This document shows, piece by piece, positions 8,050 to 16,442 of a stretch of DNA of 33,409 bases. The notes below the pieces were generated by a model. It saw nothing but the letters and a program-made list of their open reading frames with translations, was not told the DNA's origin and did no database searches. Both the position numbers and the translations under genes were made by a program. Position 1 is the stretch's first letter. Every line of letters begins with the position of its first letter. Source of the DNA: Acidiferrobacteraceae bacterium (GTDB lineage Bacteria; Pseudomonadota; Gammaproteobacteria; Acidiferrobacterales; Sulfurifustaceae); contig JAJPKH010000306.1 of the NCBI GenBank assembly GCA_021323795.1, positions 75,221-108,629 on the forward strand. The letters are read 5' to 3'.

Positions 8050-8712
8050 TTACCGCCCCGACTGCTCCGGGAAAAGCGTTTGCCATTTCGGAACAAACGC
8101 CGGCGTGCGTGCGGCATAGCGGCGGTATTCCGCGCCGAACTCACGCTCCACTTCGCGCTCCTCGGAACGTGCGAGGCGCACGTACATGTAAACCAGCACC
8201 GGGAACATGACGAGCGTCAGCAGCGTCGGCCACTGCAACAAGAAGCCAAACAGGACGAGAACAAAGCCGACGTACTGCGGATGCCGCATACGCGCATAGG
8301 GACCGGTGGTCGCGAGCGCTCGATTCTTCTGTGCCGCGTAGAGCACGCGCCAGGAGTTCGACAGCAAGATGAATCCGCCGCCGATAAAAATGAAGCTCAG
8401 TATGTGGAACGGTCCAAAATGCGGATTCGCCTTCCAGCCGAAAATCATCTCGAGTAGATGTCCGGCATCGTGCGAAAACCAATCCACGCCCGGGAAGCGG
8501 CTTTGCAGCCAGCCTGACAGCAGATAGATCGTCAGCGGAAAGCCGTACATCTCGGTGAAGAGTGCGACGATGAATGCCGAGAATGCGCTGAACGAGCGCC
8601 AATCGCGTTTGGATTGGGGCTTGGCGAAGCTGAACGCAAAGATGATGAAGATGGCCGAGTTGATGATCACCAGCGACCACAACCCGTAAGCCGGCGCCGT
8701 CTCAGTGTTCAT
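8050..8712 (-). CDS. Isoprenylcysteine carboxyl methyltransferase-like membrane methyltransferase
   Basis: A 220-residue integral membrane protein with about five hydrophobic segments (near 12-28, 42-60, 92-115, 145-165 and 168-182). The C-terminal part has the ICMT/PEMT hallmarks: TGPYARMRHPQYVGFVLVLFGF followed by REFGAEYRRYAARTPAFVP. These enzymes use S-adenosylmethionine to methylate lipids or prenylcysteines; the bacterial substrate here is unknown. The ATG at 8710-8712 has GGGGAGG upstream and overlaps the DUF2933 gene by 11 bases, so they are coupled. An AdoMet synthetase gene lies in the same window (17488-18678), a possible but unproven link. Confidence 0.82.
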   Translation of the reverse strand: MNTETAPAYGLWSLVIINSAIFIIFAFSFAKPQSKRDWRSFSAFSAFIVALFTEMYGFPLTIYLLSGWLQSRFPGVDWFSHDAGHLLEMIFGWKANPHFGPFHILSFIFIGGGFILLSNSWRVLYAAQKNRALATTGPYARMRHPQYVGFVLVLFGFLLQWPTLLTLVMFPVLVYMYVRLARSEEREVEREFGAEYRRYAARTPAFVPKWQTLFPEQSGR

Positions 8713-8944
8713 GGCCGCCTCCCCGCTTAGCGTTGTCAGAGCCTCCACCGCCACCGTGGCCGCCATGCCCGAAGATATGAAGCAGCGGACAGAGGGCGAG
8801 CAGCACGAAGGGCAGCGCGCCCAGCACGTGCGCTCGGTGTTCGCTCAAGAGAAAAAACGCCGCGATGGCGGCGAAGCCGAGGAATACCCAGCCCGAGCGC
8901 GAGCGCCAGAAGCTGGTTTCGTTCGATGGATGATCATGGTTCAT
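8702..8944 (-). CDS. DUF2933-family membrane protein, second copy
   Basis: An 80-residue protein: a polar His-containing start (MNHDHPSNETS), a helix pair (about 18-36 and 42-58), the motif CPLLHIFGHGGHGGGGG and a C-terminal GGGHEH. It shares the HxFGHGGHGG segment and His-rich end with the product at 5024-5218 and so is a second DUF2933-type protein, with one extra membrane segment. AGGAGA precedes the ATG at 8942-8944. Metal binding through the His/Gly tail is inferred only from composition. Confidence 0.7.
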   Translation of the reverse strand: MNHDHPSNETSFWRSRSGWVFLGFAAIAAFFLLSEHRAHVLGALPFVLLALCPLLHIFGHGGHGGGGGSDNAKRGGGHEH

Positions 8945-8993
8945 AGAATCTCCTGTCCGTTTTCCAGTGGATTGTTTTTTCATCACGGCGCGA

Positions 8994-9470
8994 TCAGTGT
9001 CTCTCGTAAATTTCGGTCTGGCCACTCGCATCGAAGCTCATCACGTTGTAGCTCTCGTGATAGGGGCCCTCCATGCCGGGCGAACCCGCGGGCATACCGG
9101 CGACGGCAATGCCTTTGATCGCCGGCCGCTCGCGCAACAAGCGCTTGATCGTATCGGCCGGCACGTGGCCTTCGACGACGTAGCCCTGCACGATCGCCGT
9201 GTGGCAGGCGCCGAGCGCCGGCGGAACGCCGCGCGCCGCCTTGATCTTGTCGACACGCACATCGTTCTGCGCGGTTACGTTGAAACCATGCTCGCGCAGA
9301 TGCTCGACCCACTTGTTGCAGCAACCGCAGTTCGGATCTTTGTAGACGATGACATCAGCCGCGGCGGGCGTCGAAACGGCGGACGGGAAATCAAGCCAGT
9401 GCCATGCGACGATGATCGCCGCGATGAAGGCGGTGACGACGAAAACGGTTGTCGAAGTCTTCCACTTCAT
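8994..9470 (-). CDS. DUF411 metal-binding protein, membrane-anchored or exported
   Basis: A 158-residue protein. After an N-terminal hydrophobic segment (about 7-24) comes a DUF411 domain with the Cys motif KDPNCGCCNKWVEHLREHGF (residues 44-63), then GACHTAIVQGYVVEGHVPADTI and a C-terminal GIAVAGMPAGSPGME. The fold is thioredoxin-like and DUF411 proteins occur in copper-resistance loci, where the CGCC and CH residues are the likely metal ligands. The extracytoplasmic domain would sit in the periplasm. AAGGAGG lies upstream of the ATG. It follows the small membrane-protein gene by 45 bp. Confidence 0.88.
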   Translation of the reverse strand: MKWKTSTTVFVVTAFIAAIIVAWHWLDFPSAVSTPAAADVIVYKDPNCGCCNKWVEHLREHGFNVTAQNDVRVDKIKAARGVPPALGACHTAIVQGYVVEGHVPADTIKRLLRERPAIKGIAVAGMPAGSPGMEGPYHESYNVMSFDASGQTEIYERH

Positions 9471-9515
9471 GATGACGAACCTCCTTCAAATTCGGTGGCA
9501 TCGTTTTTCCGCATT

Positions 9516-9746
9516 TCACGACCCTCGGCGCATGAATCGCGCTGCGTCAATCTCCCGCTCCGCGCGGCGAGAGGCGCGCCACGCATAGAACACGGAAACG
9601 GGACAAGCCAACAGAACGACGGCGACAACGGCCGTCAACGGCGTGATTCCCCACCACACGAGGACAAAAACGGCGATCGCCGCCATACCGAGCGCACAGA
9701 GCGCCATCGTGTAGACACGGCGTGATCGCGACGCATGCTGATTCAT
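9516..9746 (-). CDS. Small two-span membrane protein coupled to the copper ATPase
   Basis: A 76-residue protein with two predicted helices (about 13-32 and 35-52) and Arg-rich ends (SRSRRVY at the start, [21 protein letters not shown] at the end), so both termini should face the cytoplasm. Its ATG at 9744-9746 overlaps the TGA of the P-type ATPase (ATGA), so translation is coupled to the pump. No family is recognised. A role as a small ATPase accessory subunit is possible, based only on the coupling. Confidence 0.6.
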   Translation of the reverse strand: MNQHASRSRRVYTMALCALGMAAIAVFVLVWWGITPLTAVVAVVLLACPVSVFYAWRASRRAEREIDAARFMRRGS

Positions 9747-12124
9747 ATCGCTAACCTCAGGCGCTTCAGCAGCGCCGAATTGACGATGACCGAGAGCGAC
9801 GATAGCGCCATGGCGGCCGCCGCGATGATGGGATTGAGAAAGCCGAACGCCGCGATCGGAATGCCGATGCTGTTATAGATAAACGCCCAGAACAGGTTCT
9901 GCTTGATTTTGCGCATCGTCGCGCGCGATAGGCGGATCGAGAGGACGACGTCGCGCACGTCGTTCTTGATGAGGATGATGCCGCCGGTTTCTTTCGCCAC
10001 GTCCGAGCCCGAGCCGATGGCGATGCCGATGTCGGCCGTCGCAAGCGCCGGCGCATCGTTCACGCCATCGCCCACCATGGCCACCGATTGGCCCTGTTTC
10101 TGCAGGTCTTGAATGACCTTGGCCTTGTCGCCCGGCAGCACTTCAGCGATCACGTTATCGATGCCAAGCTCGCGCGCGATGGCGCGGGCCGTACGCTCGT
10201 TGTCGCCGGTCAACATGATGACGCCGACACCTTCGGCCCGCAGCGCTGCGACCGCTTCCTTGGCTTCGGGCTTCAGCGTATCGGCCACGGCGATCACGCC
10301 GGCGAGCGTGCCGTCGGCACCGACCAGCATCGCGGTTTTGCCTTCGTGCTCGAGCCGCGTCATCGTCTCCTCGGCCACCTTTACGTCGATCCGTTCGCGC
10401 GTGAAGAGCCGCCGATTGCCGAGGAGTATCCTGCGGTTCTCCGCCGTGCCTTGAATGCCGTGGCCGGCGATGGCTTCGAACTTCTCGATTCTCGGCAACT
10501 CCAGGCAACGGTGCTTCGCGGCGCGCACGATCGCCTGGCCGAGCGGGTGCTCGGAGCCGGATTCAACGGCTGCGGCGAAGCGCAACACCTGCTCCTCGCT
10601 CGCCTGACCGAGCGTAACGATATCCGTCACGTTCGGTTCGCCGCGCGTGAGCGTGCCGGTCTTGTCGAAAACGACGGCCGTGAGCTTCTTGGCGCGTTCG
10701 AGGATTTCCGCGCCGCGAATGAGGATGCCCGCTTCCGCGCCCTTGCCGACGCCAACCATCAAGGCCGCCGGCGTGGCTACGCCGAGCGCGCACGGGCAGG
10801 AAATAATGAGCACCGCGATGAAAGCGAGCAGTCCCGCCGGAAAGTTCCCGGCCAGCCACCAGCCGAAGAAGGCGGCAAAGGCAACGATGATCACGGCTGG
10901 AACGAACTTCGCCGTCACCTGGTCGGCGACGCGCTGAATCTGCGCCGTGCTCGACTGCGCCTCCTCCACCATCTTGATGATCTGGGCGAGCGCGGTTTCT
11001 ACGCCCACGCGCGTCGCTTTGCAGTGCAGCAAGCCGCTGCGGTTGATCGTGCCGCCGATGACCTCGGAACCCGCGCGCTTCTCGACCGGCATCGATTCCC
11101 CGGTCAGCATCGACTCGTCGACCGACGAGCTTCCCTCGGTCACGAGGCCATCCGTCGGAACTTTTTGGCCCGGGCGAATCACGCACACCTCGCCGACCAT
11201 GACGGCATCGACCGGTACCTCCGTTTCCTGACCGTCGCGGATCACGCACGCGGTTGCCGGTTTCAGATCGAGCAGCTTGCGTACCGCTGCTGAAGAGCGC
11301 TTCTTGATGATCTCCTCCATGTACTTGCCAAGCAGCACGAAGGCGATGATCACGGCGGACACCTCGAAGTAGACGTCGCGCTCCTCGACTTTCACCGGCA
11401 GGACTTCGGGAAAAAACAGCACAGCGACGCTGTAGAGGTAGGCAACGGTCGTGCCGAGCGCGATGAGCGTATCCATGTTGATGGAACGCGTCTTGACCGC
11501 GTTCCAGGTACCGACGTAGAAACTCCAGCCGCCGATGAACTGGACCGGCGTGACCAGAATGAACAGCCACATGCCCCAGGTGAACCACGGCAGCGCCGGG
11601 ATTGGCGCCCAGGTGACGATCGTTGCGCCAGCGGCGAGCGCGAGGAACGCGCCGGCGCGCAGGATCGCGAGCGCCAGCACGCCCGTGAGCGCAATCATCA
11701 TGCGCGTCTTCATCGACTTCAGTTCTTGTTCCGGCGACTCGAACGTGCGCTGGCAGCCGCTCGAACAGAAGTAGTAGGTCCGGCCGGCGCGCTCGGTTTT
11801 CAGCGCCGTGCTCTTTTCAACGACCATGCCGCAGATCGGATCCTTAGCCATATCTTTACCGGTCTTGACGGGCGGCATCTTGGCATGCACGTGCGTGACA
11901 ACCGGGGCGGGAGCGCGCTTCGATGGCGGCTTCGCATGGCTCTGTCCGATCGCGTGTTTCATCGGTATGACGTTGACATCACCGGTTACATACGCGATGG
12001 GATCCGCTTGGAACTTTTTCAAACACGTAGCCGAACAAAAGTAGTAACTCGTCCCCGCGTGGACCGTTTTGCCGGCCGCGGCTTTTTCGTCTACCGTCAT
12101 GCCGCATACAGGGTCAGTAGCCAT
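9743..12124 (-). CDS. copA: Copper-translocating P1B-type ATPase with two N-terminal YHS domains
   Basis: A 793-residue heavy-metal P-type ATPase that pumps Cu(I) out of the cytoplasm with ATP. Instead of the usual HMA domain it has two YHS domains, DPVCGMTV with [12 protein letters not shown] (about 4-40) and DPICGMVV with [12 protein letters not shown] (about 93-130), joined by a His/Pro/Lys-rich linker. Then come eight expected membrane helices, the TGES actuator loop, the CPC metal site (Cys443 and Cys445), the phosphorylation motif DKTGTLT (Asp487), SEHPLG and the hinge [10 protein letters not shown]. The CPC motif and late-helix residues fit Cu(I) rather than Zn(II). GGAGGCGAT precedes the ATG. 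It leads the long minus-strand array and overlaps the next gene by four bases. An FNR-type box lies 125 bp upstream. Confidence 0.95.
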   Translation of the reverse strand: MATDPVCGMTVDEKAAAGKTVHAGTSYYFCSATCLKKFQADPIAYVTGDVNVIPMKHAIGQSHAKPPSKRAPAPVVTHVHAKMPPVKTGKDMAKDPICGMVVEKSTALKTERAGRTYYFCSSGCQRTFESPEQELKSMKTRMMIALTGVLALAILRAGAFLALAAGATIVTWAPIPALPWFTWGMWLFILVTPVQFIGGWSFYVGTWNAVKTRSINMDTLIALGTTVAYLYSVAVLFFPEVLPVKVEERDVYFEVSAVIIAFVLLGKYMEEIIKKRSSAAVRKLLDLKPATACVIRDGQETEVPVDAVMVGEVCVIRPGQKVPTDGLVTEGSSSVDESMLTGESMPVEKRAGSEVIGGTINRSGLLHCKATRVGVETALAQIIKMVEEAQSSTAQIQRVADQVTAKFVPAVIIVAFAAFFGWWLAGNFPAGLLAFIAVLIISCPCALGVATPAALMVGVGKGAEAGILIRGAEILERAKKLTAVVFDKTGTLTRGEPNVTDIVTLGQASEEQVLRFAAAVESGSEHPLGQAIVRAAKHRCLELPRIEKFEAIAGHGIQGTAENRRILLGNRRLFTRERIDVKVAEETMTRLEHEGKTAMLVGADGTLAGVIAVADTLKPEAKEAVAALRAEGVGVIMLTGDNERTARAIARELGIDNVIAEVLPGDKAKVIQDLQKQGQSVAMVGDGVNDAPALATADIGIAIGSGSDVAKETGGIILIKNDVRDVVLSIRLSRATMRKIKQNLFWAFIYNSIGIPIAAFGFLNPIIAAAAMALSSLSVIVNSALLKRLRLAI

Positions 12125-12221
12125 ATCGCCTCCATGCCCTGTCGTCGTGTGCGAAAGCCGTACATAAAACGGGAGGATGTATGTTCATAGGTAATCGCAT
12201 CAACTGCTTTTCAAAGAACAC

Positions 12222-12262
12222 AACTTACCCAAGGCATGGCGCATTACTTTGATCGACATCAA
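12222..12262 (-). promoter_or_regulatory. FNR/ANR-type box with candidate -10 upstream of the copper ATPase
   Basis: TTGATCGACATCAA at 12249-12262 is a perfect TTGAT-N4-ATCAA palindrome, the site bound by FNR/ANR-type regulators. On the minus strand TAAGTT (12222-12227) lies about 31 bases from the box centre to its own centre. That is the spacing expected when the box is centred at -41.5, as in class II activated promoters. The ATPase ATG is at 12124. The M48 gene on the other strand starts at 12398 and lacks a matching -10 at the corresponding distance. The site is seen directly; the regulator is inferred. Confidence 0.6.
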
Positions 12263-12397
12263 GAGATCACCGAAGTGCCCAACGATGATCGCGGCTGCGC
12301 CGCGTCGGCAGCGCCATGCAGGAAAACAAGCTGTTCCGATTTCTTCCAAACGCTTCATAATGCAAAGTCTCCGTGACATCGCTATGTGGAGCGTTCC

Positions 12398-13198
12398 ATG
12401 ATGCGCAGACCCTTGAGGACCGTCTCCGCTTTCGTTGCGGCTACTCTGCTGCTCGGCTGCGGTCATACGCCAACGGGACGGCATCAGTTGCAGTTCTTCC
12501 CGGCCGATCAAGTCGCAAAGATGGGACAAACAGCGTTCGTTCAGATGAAGCAACAGACTCCGATCGCACAGGGAGATGCAACGAGCCGCTACGTCGCTTG
12601 CGTCGCGCAGTCGATCACCGCCGTCGTTCCTAAGCCCCAAGGTGGTGGCAAGTGGGACATCACAGTATTCAAGGACGATCAGGTGAACGCGTTCGCGCTT
12701 CCGGGAGGTGGCATCGGTGTGTACACGGGACTCCTCAAGGCTGCCCGCACGCCGGATCAGCTCGCCGCCGTCATCGGTCACGAAATCGGGCATGTGCAGG
12801 CCAGCCATGCGAACGCGCGATTGTCCACGCAGTACGCGACCGAAGCCGGCTTGAGTCTCATCCAGTCTCTCGCGGGGAAAAATCCCGAGGAGTCGCGCAA
12901 TATCATGGCGTTCCTTGGCATGGGCGCGCAGGTCGGAATCCTGCTTCCGTTCAGCCGGGCGGACGAGAGCGAAGCCGATCTCCTTGGCGTGCAGTACATG
13001 GCGCAGGCAGGCTACGATCCGCGCGAGGCGATCGCGCTGTGGCAGAACATGCAACAGATCGGCGGCGCAAGACCACCGACCTGGCTCTCGACGCACCCGT
13101 CGAGCGAACAACGCATCGCGAATCTGCGCGCGCAGCTGCCGCAAGCGCTCAAACTGTATCAGCCGTCCCGCAAACCGGGCTGCGCGCCGGTGCGCTGA
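12398..13198 (+). CDS. M48-family metalloprotease, lipoprotein
   Basis: A 266-residue lipoprotein: the signal ends in LLLGC, so Cys21 is the likely lipidated residue. The peptidase domain has the zinc motif HEIGH (residues 128-132) and the third ligand Glu192 in SRADESEADLLGVQYM, with WLSTHPSSEQRI near the end, all typical of M48C/LoiP-YcaL-like periplasmic proteases that clear damaged outer-membrane proteins. The start ATG at 12398 has GGAG six bases upstream; a GTG at 12386 in the same frame would spoil the signal spacing. It is on the plus strand, divergent from the copper ATPase, and envelope quality control fits the metal-stress setting. Confidence 0.92.
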   Translation: MMRRPLRTVSAFVAATLLLGCGHTPTGRHQLQFFPADQVAKMGQTAFVQMKQQTPIAQGDATSRYVACVAQSITAVVPKPQGGGKWDITVFKDDQVNAFALPGGGIGVYTGLLKAARTPDQLAAVIGHEIGHVQASHANARLSTQYATEAGLSLIQSLAGKNPEESRNIMAFLGMGAQVGILLPFSRADESEADLLGVQYMAQAGYDPREAIALWQNMQQIGGARPPTWLSTHPSSEQRIANLRAQLPQALKLYQPSRKPGCAPVR

Positions 13199-13215
13199 AC
13201 GACAACCTATCTCTT

Positions 13216-13240
13216 GCGTGGCAACTCGCCTGTGCCACGC
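13216..13240. terminator. Hairpin between convergent genes
   Basis: GCGTGGCA (13216-13223) and TGCCACGC (13233-13240) form a perfect 8-bp stem with a 9-base loop. It lies 17 bases after the M48 stop and 14 bases before the end of the SHOCT gene on the opposite strand. There is no clear T-run on either side, so it is a possible bidirectional or Rho-linked terminator rather than a classical intrinsic one. Confidence 0.4.
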
Positions 13241-13254
13241 CGAACGAATCGCAC

Positions 13255-13485
13255 TCAGCGCCGGTCGAGATCTTCGCGCTTGCGTAGATATTCCTCGCGC
13301 GTAATCTGGCCGCGCGCGTATGCTTCGTCGAGCAGTTCCTGTGCGCTCTTCTGGGCGCGCTGCGCGCCCGGTGCTGTCTGCATGTGGCCACCGCGGTCGT
13401 GCCAGAAAAGCGCCCCCACCATCACGACCAACATCATGACGAGCATCGCCGCGCCCGCATCGCCTCGCTGATAGCGCCGTTTCAT
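13255..13485 (-). CDS. SHOCT-domain small membrane protein
   Basis: A 76-residue protein with an N-terminal membrane helix (about 12-28, AAMLVMMLVVMVGALFW), a polar linker, and a C-terminal SHOCT domain (about 48-74: AQELLDEAYARGQITREEYLRKREDL). SHOCT domains are short helical modules, often membrane-tethered, with a suggested oligomerisation role. AAGGAGG precedes the ATG. It stands alone on the minus strand between two plus-strand genes and converges with the M48 gene. Confidence 0.85.
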   Translation of the reverse strand: MKRRYQRGDAGAAMLVMMLVVMVGALFWHDRGGHMQTAPGAQRAQKSAQELLDEAYARGQITREEYLRKREDLDRR

Positions 13486-13537
13486 CTATCCTCCTTACCG
13501 CTTGCACAGGCGCGGATGGCGGTACTAACCTTCCCGC

Positions 13538-14236
13538 ATGCTGCCCGATCAACACGTGTGGCTCATCTGGGCCACGGCATTTCTCGTGCCGTGGACCGTT
13601 CTCTATTTTGCCTTTCGCACTCACCGCTCGACTATGCGCTGGGCAAGTCTCTACACGATGCCCTTCGGCCTTACCGAACCGCTCTTTGTGCCCCGCTACT
13701 GGAATCCGCCGAGCGCTTTCGATCTCGCACAGCGCACCGGTTTCGACATCGAAAGCCTGGTCTTCACGTTCGGCGTCGGGGGTGTCGCTGCCGTGCTGTA
13801 TTCGGTCATCACGCATGGCCGCACGCACGTCGTGTCCGCGCGCGAGCGCCGGCAACCACTGCATCGCCACCATTACAAGGCACTCGCAGCGCCCTTCGTC
13901 GCATTTCCGATTCTCTACGTGTTCCCGTGGAATCCGATCTATCCCGGTATTCTCGCGATGCTGATCGGTGCGGCCGCGACCATCGCCTGCCGCCCGGACC
14001 TCAAATCGAAGACGTGGATCGGCGGTGCGCTTTTTCTCGCGTACTACGCCGTCTTCCTGCTCGGCCTGGGAATCACCGCGCCCGGCTACATCGAGCGCGT
14101 ATGGAACCTCCCGGCACTGTCCGGCATCCGCCCGCTTGGCATGCCGCTCGAGGAGCTGCTCTGGGCGTTCGCGTTCGGCATGTATTGGTCCGGCGTGCAC
14201 GAACACTTCACGTGGCGGCGGATCAGCAGGCATTGA
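13538..14236 (+). CDS. Lycopene-cyclase-domain membrane protein
   Basis: A 232-residue protein with about six predicted helices. It carries the carotenoid-cyclase-type pattern with PFGLTEPLFVPRYWNPPSAFDL (about 42-63), FDIESLVFTFGVGGVAAVLY and the C-terminal signature PLGMPLEELLWAFAFGMYWSGVHEH (about 200-224), as seen in CrtYcd/CarR-type lycopene cyclase domains. The family cyclises lycopene ends, but many stand-alone bacterial homologues have no carotenoid genes nearby, and none are seen here, so the substrate is open. The ATG has only a weak upstream purine stretch. Its stop lies 15 bases from the end of the convergent UbiB-like gene. Confidence 0.82.
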   Translation: MLPDQHVWLIWATAFLVPWTVLYFAFRTHRSTMRWASLYTMPFGLTEPLFVPRYWNPPSAFDLAQRTGFDIESLVFTFGVGGVAAVLYSVITHGRTHVVSARERRQPLHRHHYKALAAPFVAFPILYVFPWNPIYPGILAMLIGAAATIACRPDLKSKTWIGGALFLAYYAVFLLGLGITAPGYIERVWNLPALSGIRPLGMPLEELLWAFAFGMYWSGVHEHFTWRRISRH

Positions 14237-14251
14237 GGCGATGCGGCGCAT

Positions 14252-15961
14252 CTAGAACCTCCCCGAACGCAGAATCGCGATAGCCCAGCCGAGTCCCATG
14301 ACCGCCGCGATGACATAGCCGATCAAACCGATCACCGGGATTTCCTGGTAGTGCGGTCCAGCATGGAATGTCATGACGAGCGATGAGCCGATGACGATCG
14401 CCGCGATGATCAAGCTCAGGCTCAAGCGGTTGCTCGCGCGATCGATATGAGTCTCCAAGCTTGCGAGCGGCTCATGATGCACGCGTAGCGTGGCGCCGCC
14501 TTGGCGCAATTGGCGCGTAAGCGCCGTCAACGTCTCGGGCAACTCGCCTGCCACTCGCCGCAACCCGCTGAACATGCGGTAGGCTTTCGCCAGACCGCCG
14601 TTGCGATCAACGGTCGGAAGGAAGTCACGCACGATCAAGCCTGGCGCATGGCGCTCAAACGCCACGAACATGTCGAACGCCGGATCAAGCGAGCGTGTGA
14701 CGGATTCCAAGATCATAAAGACCTTGGCGACGAGCAGCGTCTCGCGGAGCAGGCGGATTCGATAGCGATGACCGAGCCGGATGAATTCCTGCAACACCGC
14801 GCCGAAGGAAGTGCCGCGCGCGGACGCGGCGTAGTACTCCTCGAGCGCAACCCCGATGTCCTTGGCGAACGCGGCACGGTCCGTTTCGGCCGGCGCTCCG
14901 CCCATCTCAAGGTAAGTGTCGGCAAGCCACTGCGCGTCACGCGTGACCGCGGCGAAGAAAAGATTGCGCAGGTTTTCCCGATCGCTCGCCGACAGACGCC
15001 CGACGATGCCAAAGTCATGGAAGCAGATGCGCCCGTCCGGCAAATAGAACACGTTGCCCGGATGCGGATCGCCATGGAAGAAACCGTGCTCGAGAATCTG
15101 CGCGAGGAAGAGCCGCATGAGCGTATCGGCAAGCCGCGCGCGCTCGGCCGGGTCGGCTGGATAGTCCGCGCTCAAACGCCGCCCGTGGCTGTGCGCCATC
15201 GTGATAACGCGCCGGCTCGACGCCTCCCAGTACACGGGCGGCACGTAGACCAACGGCTCGTCGCGAAAGTTGGCGCCGAAGCGCTCGGCGTAGCGTCCTT
15301 CCCGCGTGAAGTCGAGCTCGTCGGCGATGTGATCGGCGAACTCATCGACGAGCGTGACCGGCTCGTAGCGCCGGCTCTCGGGAACGAAGCGCACGAGCAG
15401 GCGTGCGAGGAAATACAGAATTTCGATATCGGCGCGCAGCATCTCCTCGATACCCGGCCGCTGCACTTTGACGATGACATCGGTGCCATCGGGAAGCTCC
15501 GCGCAGTGCACTTGCGCAATGGAAGCGGCGGCGAGCGGCGTATCGTCGAAGTGCGTTAACAGCTCATCGACCGAGCGACCCAGCTCCTGCTCGATGATGG
15601 TGCGCGCCTCGGAAGCCGGAAACGGCGGTACGCGATCCTGCAGCGATTGCAGCTCCGCGATGACCTCATCGCTGAAAAGGTCGCGGCGCGCGCTCAACAT
15701 CTGACCGAATTTCACGAACGAAGGGCCGAGCGCATCGAGCGCTTCCCGCAGCCGGCGCGCCTCGCCGGCACCCGCGAGCTCCGGCGCGCGGCCGCCCTTC
15801 AAATAACTCACGAGATTGAGGCGCTCGATATAGTGACCCAAACCATGGGCCGCGGCGATGCGTAAGATCTGTACGAGCCGCCGCACGTCGCGCAGCGGCA
15901 GACGCGATGCTGCGCTCGGCGTGCTGGATTCCTTTCGTACTTCGGCGTCGCTCATCGGCAT
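14252..15961 (-). CDS. ABC1/UbiB-family kinase-like membrane protein
   Basis: A 569-residue atypical kinase of the ABC1/ADCK/UbiB family. It has the family motif SFVKFGQMLSARRDL (KFGQ at 84-87), the Ala-rich nucleotide loop PLAAASIAQVH (about 142-152), the lysine strand VIVKVQRPG, and the catalytic segment HGFFHGDPHPGNVFY followed by CFHDFGIVG. Two C-terminal membrane helices (about 510-530 and 540-562) anchor it. In bacteria this family supports ubiquinone biosynthesis or lipid homeostasis; here it lacks other ubi genes. The ATG at 15961 has GGAAAG upstream; Met3 is an alternative. It ends a five-gene minus array whose head carries an FNR-like box. Confidence 0.93.
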   Translation of the reverse strand: MPMSDAEVRKESSTPSAASRLPLRDVRRLVQILRIAAAHGLGHYIERLNLVSYLKGGRAPELAGAGEARRLREALDALGPSFVKFGQMLSARRDLFSDEVIAELQSLQDRVPPFPASEARTIIEQELGRSVDELLTHFDDTPLAAASIAQVHCAELPDGTDVIVKVQRPGIEEMLRADIEILYFLARLLVRFVPESRRYEPVTLVDEFADHIADELDFTREGRYAERFGANFRDEPLVYVPPVYWEASSRRVITMAHSHGRRLSADYPADPAERARLADTLMRLFLAQILEHGFFHGDPHPGNVFYLPDGRICFHDFGIVGRLSASDRENLRNLFFAAVTRDAQWLADTYLEMGGAPAETDRAAFAKDIGVALEEYYAASARGTSFGAVLQEFIRLGHRYRIRLLRETLLVAKVFMILESVTRSLDPAFDMFVAFERHAPGLIVRDFLPTVDRNGGLAKAYRMFSGLRRVAGELPETLTALTRQLRQGGATLRVHHEPLASLETHIDRASNRLSLSLIIAAIVIGSSLVMTFHAGPHYQEIPVIGLIGYVIAAVMGLGWAIAILRSGRF

Positions 15962-15981
15962 GGCATGGCTTTCCGTAGCAT

Positions 15982-16371
15982 CTACATCTTCGGATTCGCT
16001 TCGTGCGTCTGTTTCATCATCTTGTCCATTTGACGGCGCATCTGACCTATTTGCTTCCGGTGATCCCCATCCATAGGCGTTCCCCTCGCGATCATCTCCG
16101 ACATGTTGTTCATCATTGCGGGCATGTCGCGCATGCCCTTCACCATGCGCTTCTGCGCCGCCGCATCGAGCCTGCCGGTCGACAGCTGATCAGCCAGCTC
16201 CCGCATCTCGATCGACATGTCGTGCGTCATCTTTCCCATCTCCTGCGCGTCGCGTCCGCCTGTCGCCTTGTCCATTGGCATGTTGTCGTTCGCGGCGAAT
16301 GCCGGCATAGCGACCAGCACGCTAAATGCGATGATGCCTGTCCGAACCGTCTTCATTGCTTGCGCTTTCAT
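15982..16371 (-). CDS. Met-rich exported protein, paralogue 4 (unknown function)
   Basis: A 129-residue protein with a signal peptide (core GIIAFSVLVAMPAFA, cut after about residue 27). The mature region is Met-rich and helical: MGKMTHDMSIEMRELADQL, the GRLDAAAQK turn shared with paralogue 3, RDMPAMMNNMSEMIARGTPMD, and the family ending MRRQMDKMM. About 20 Met residues sit in the mature part. It is 7.9 kb from the other three paralogues and in a different operon. AAGGAGC precedes the ATG; an internal Met6 could also serve. The role is unknown; periplasmic Cu(I) buffering is an inference from composition and context. Confidence 0.75.
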   Translation of the reverse strand: MKAQAMKTVRTGIIAFSVLVAMPAFAANDNMPMDKATGGRDAQEMGKMTHDMSIEMRELADQLSTGRLDAAAQKRMVKGMRDMPAMMNNMSEMIARGTPMDGDHRKQIGQMRRQMDKMMKQTHEANPKM

Positions 16372-16442
16372 CGCTATGCTCCTTTATGAAATGACTGCGT
16401 CTCTACTCGCTATCAAACAAATGTCTACAAACGGTTCCCGCA

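Noticed and set aside
10088-11293. Plus-strand open frame of 401 codons
   Set aside because: Antisense to the copper ATPase; no domain, and codon pattern follows the ATPase frame.
12200-14251. Long minus-strand open frame of 683 codons
   Set aside because: It covers the M48, SHOCT and lycopene-cyclase-domain genes in other frames or strands, is Arg/His-rich with no domain and has no ribosome-binding site. It is a GC-driven antisense frame.
14501-15559. Plus-strand frame of 352 codons
   Set aside because: Antisense to the UbiB-like gene, which has all family motifs.
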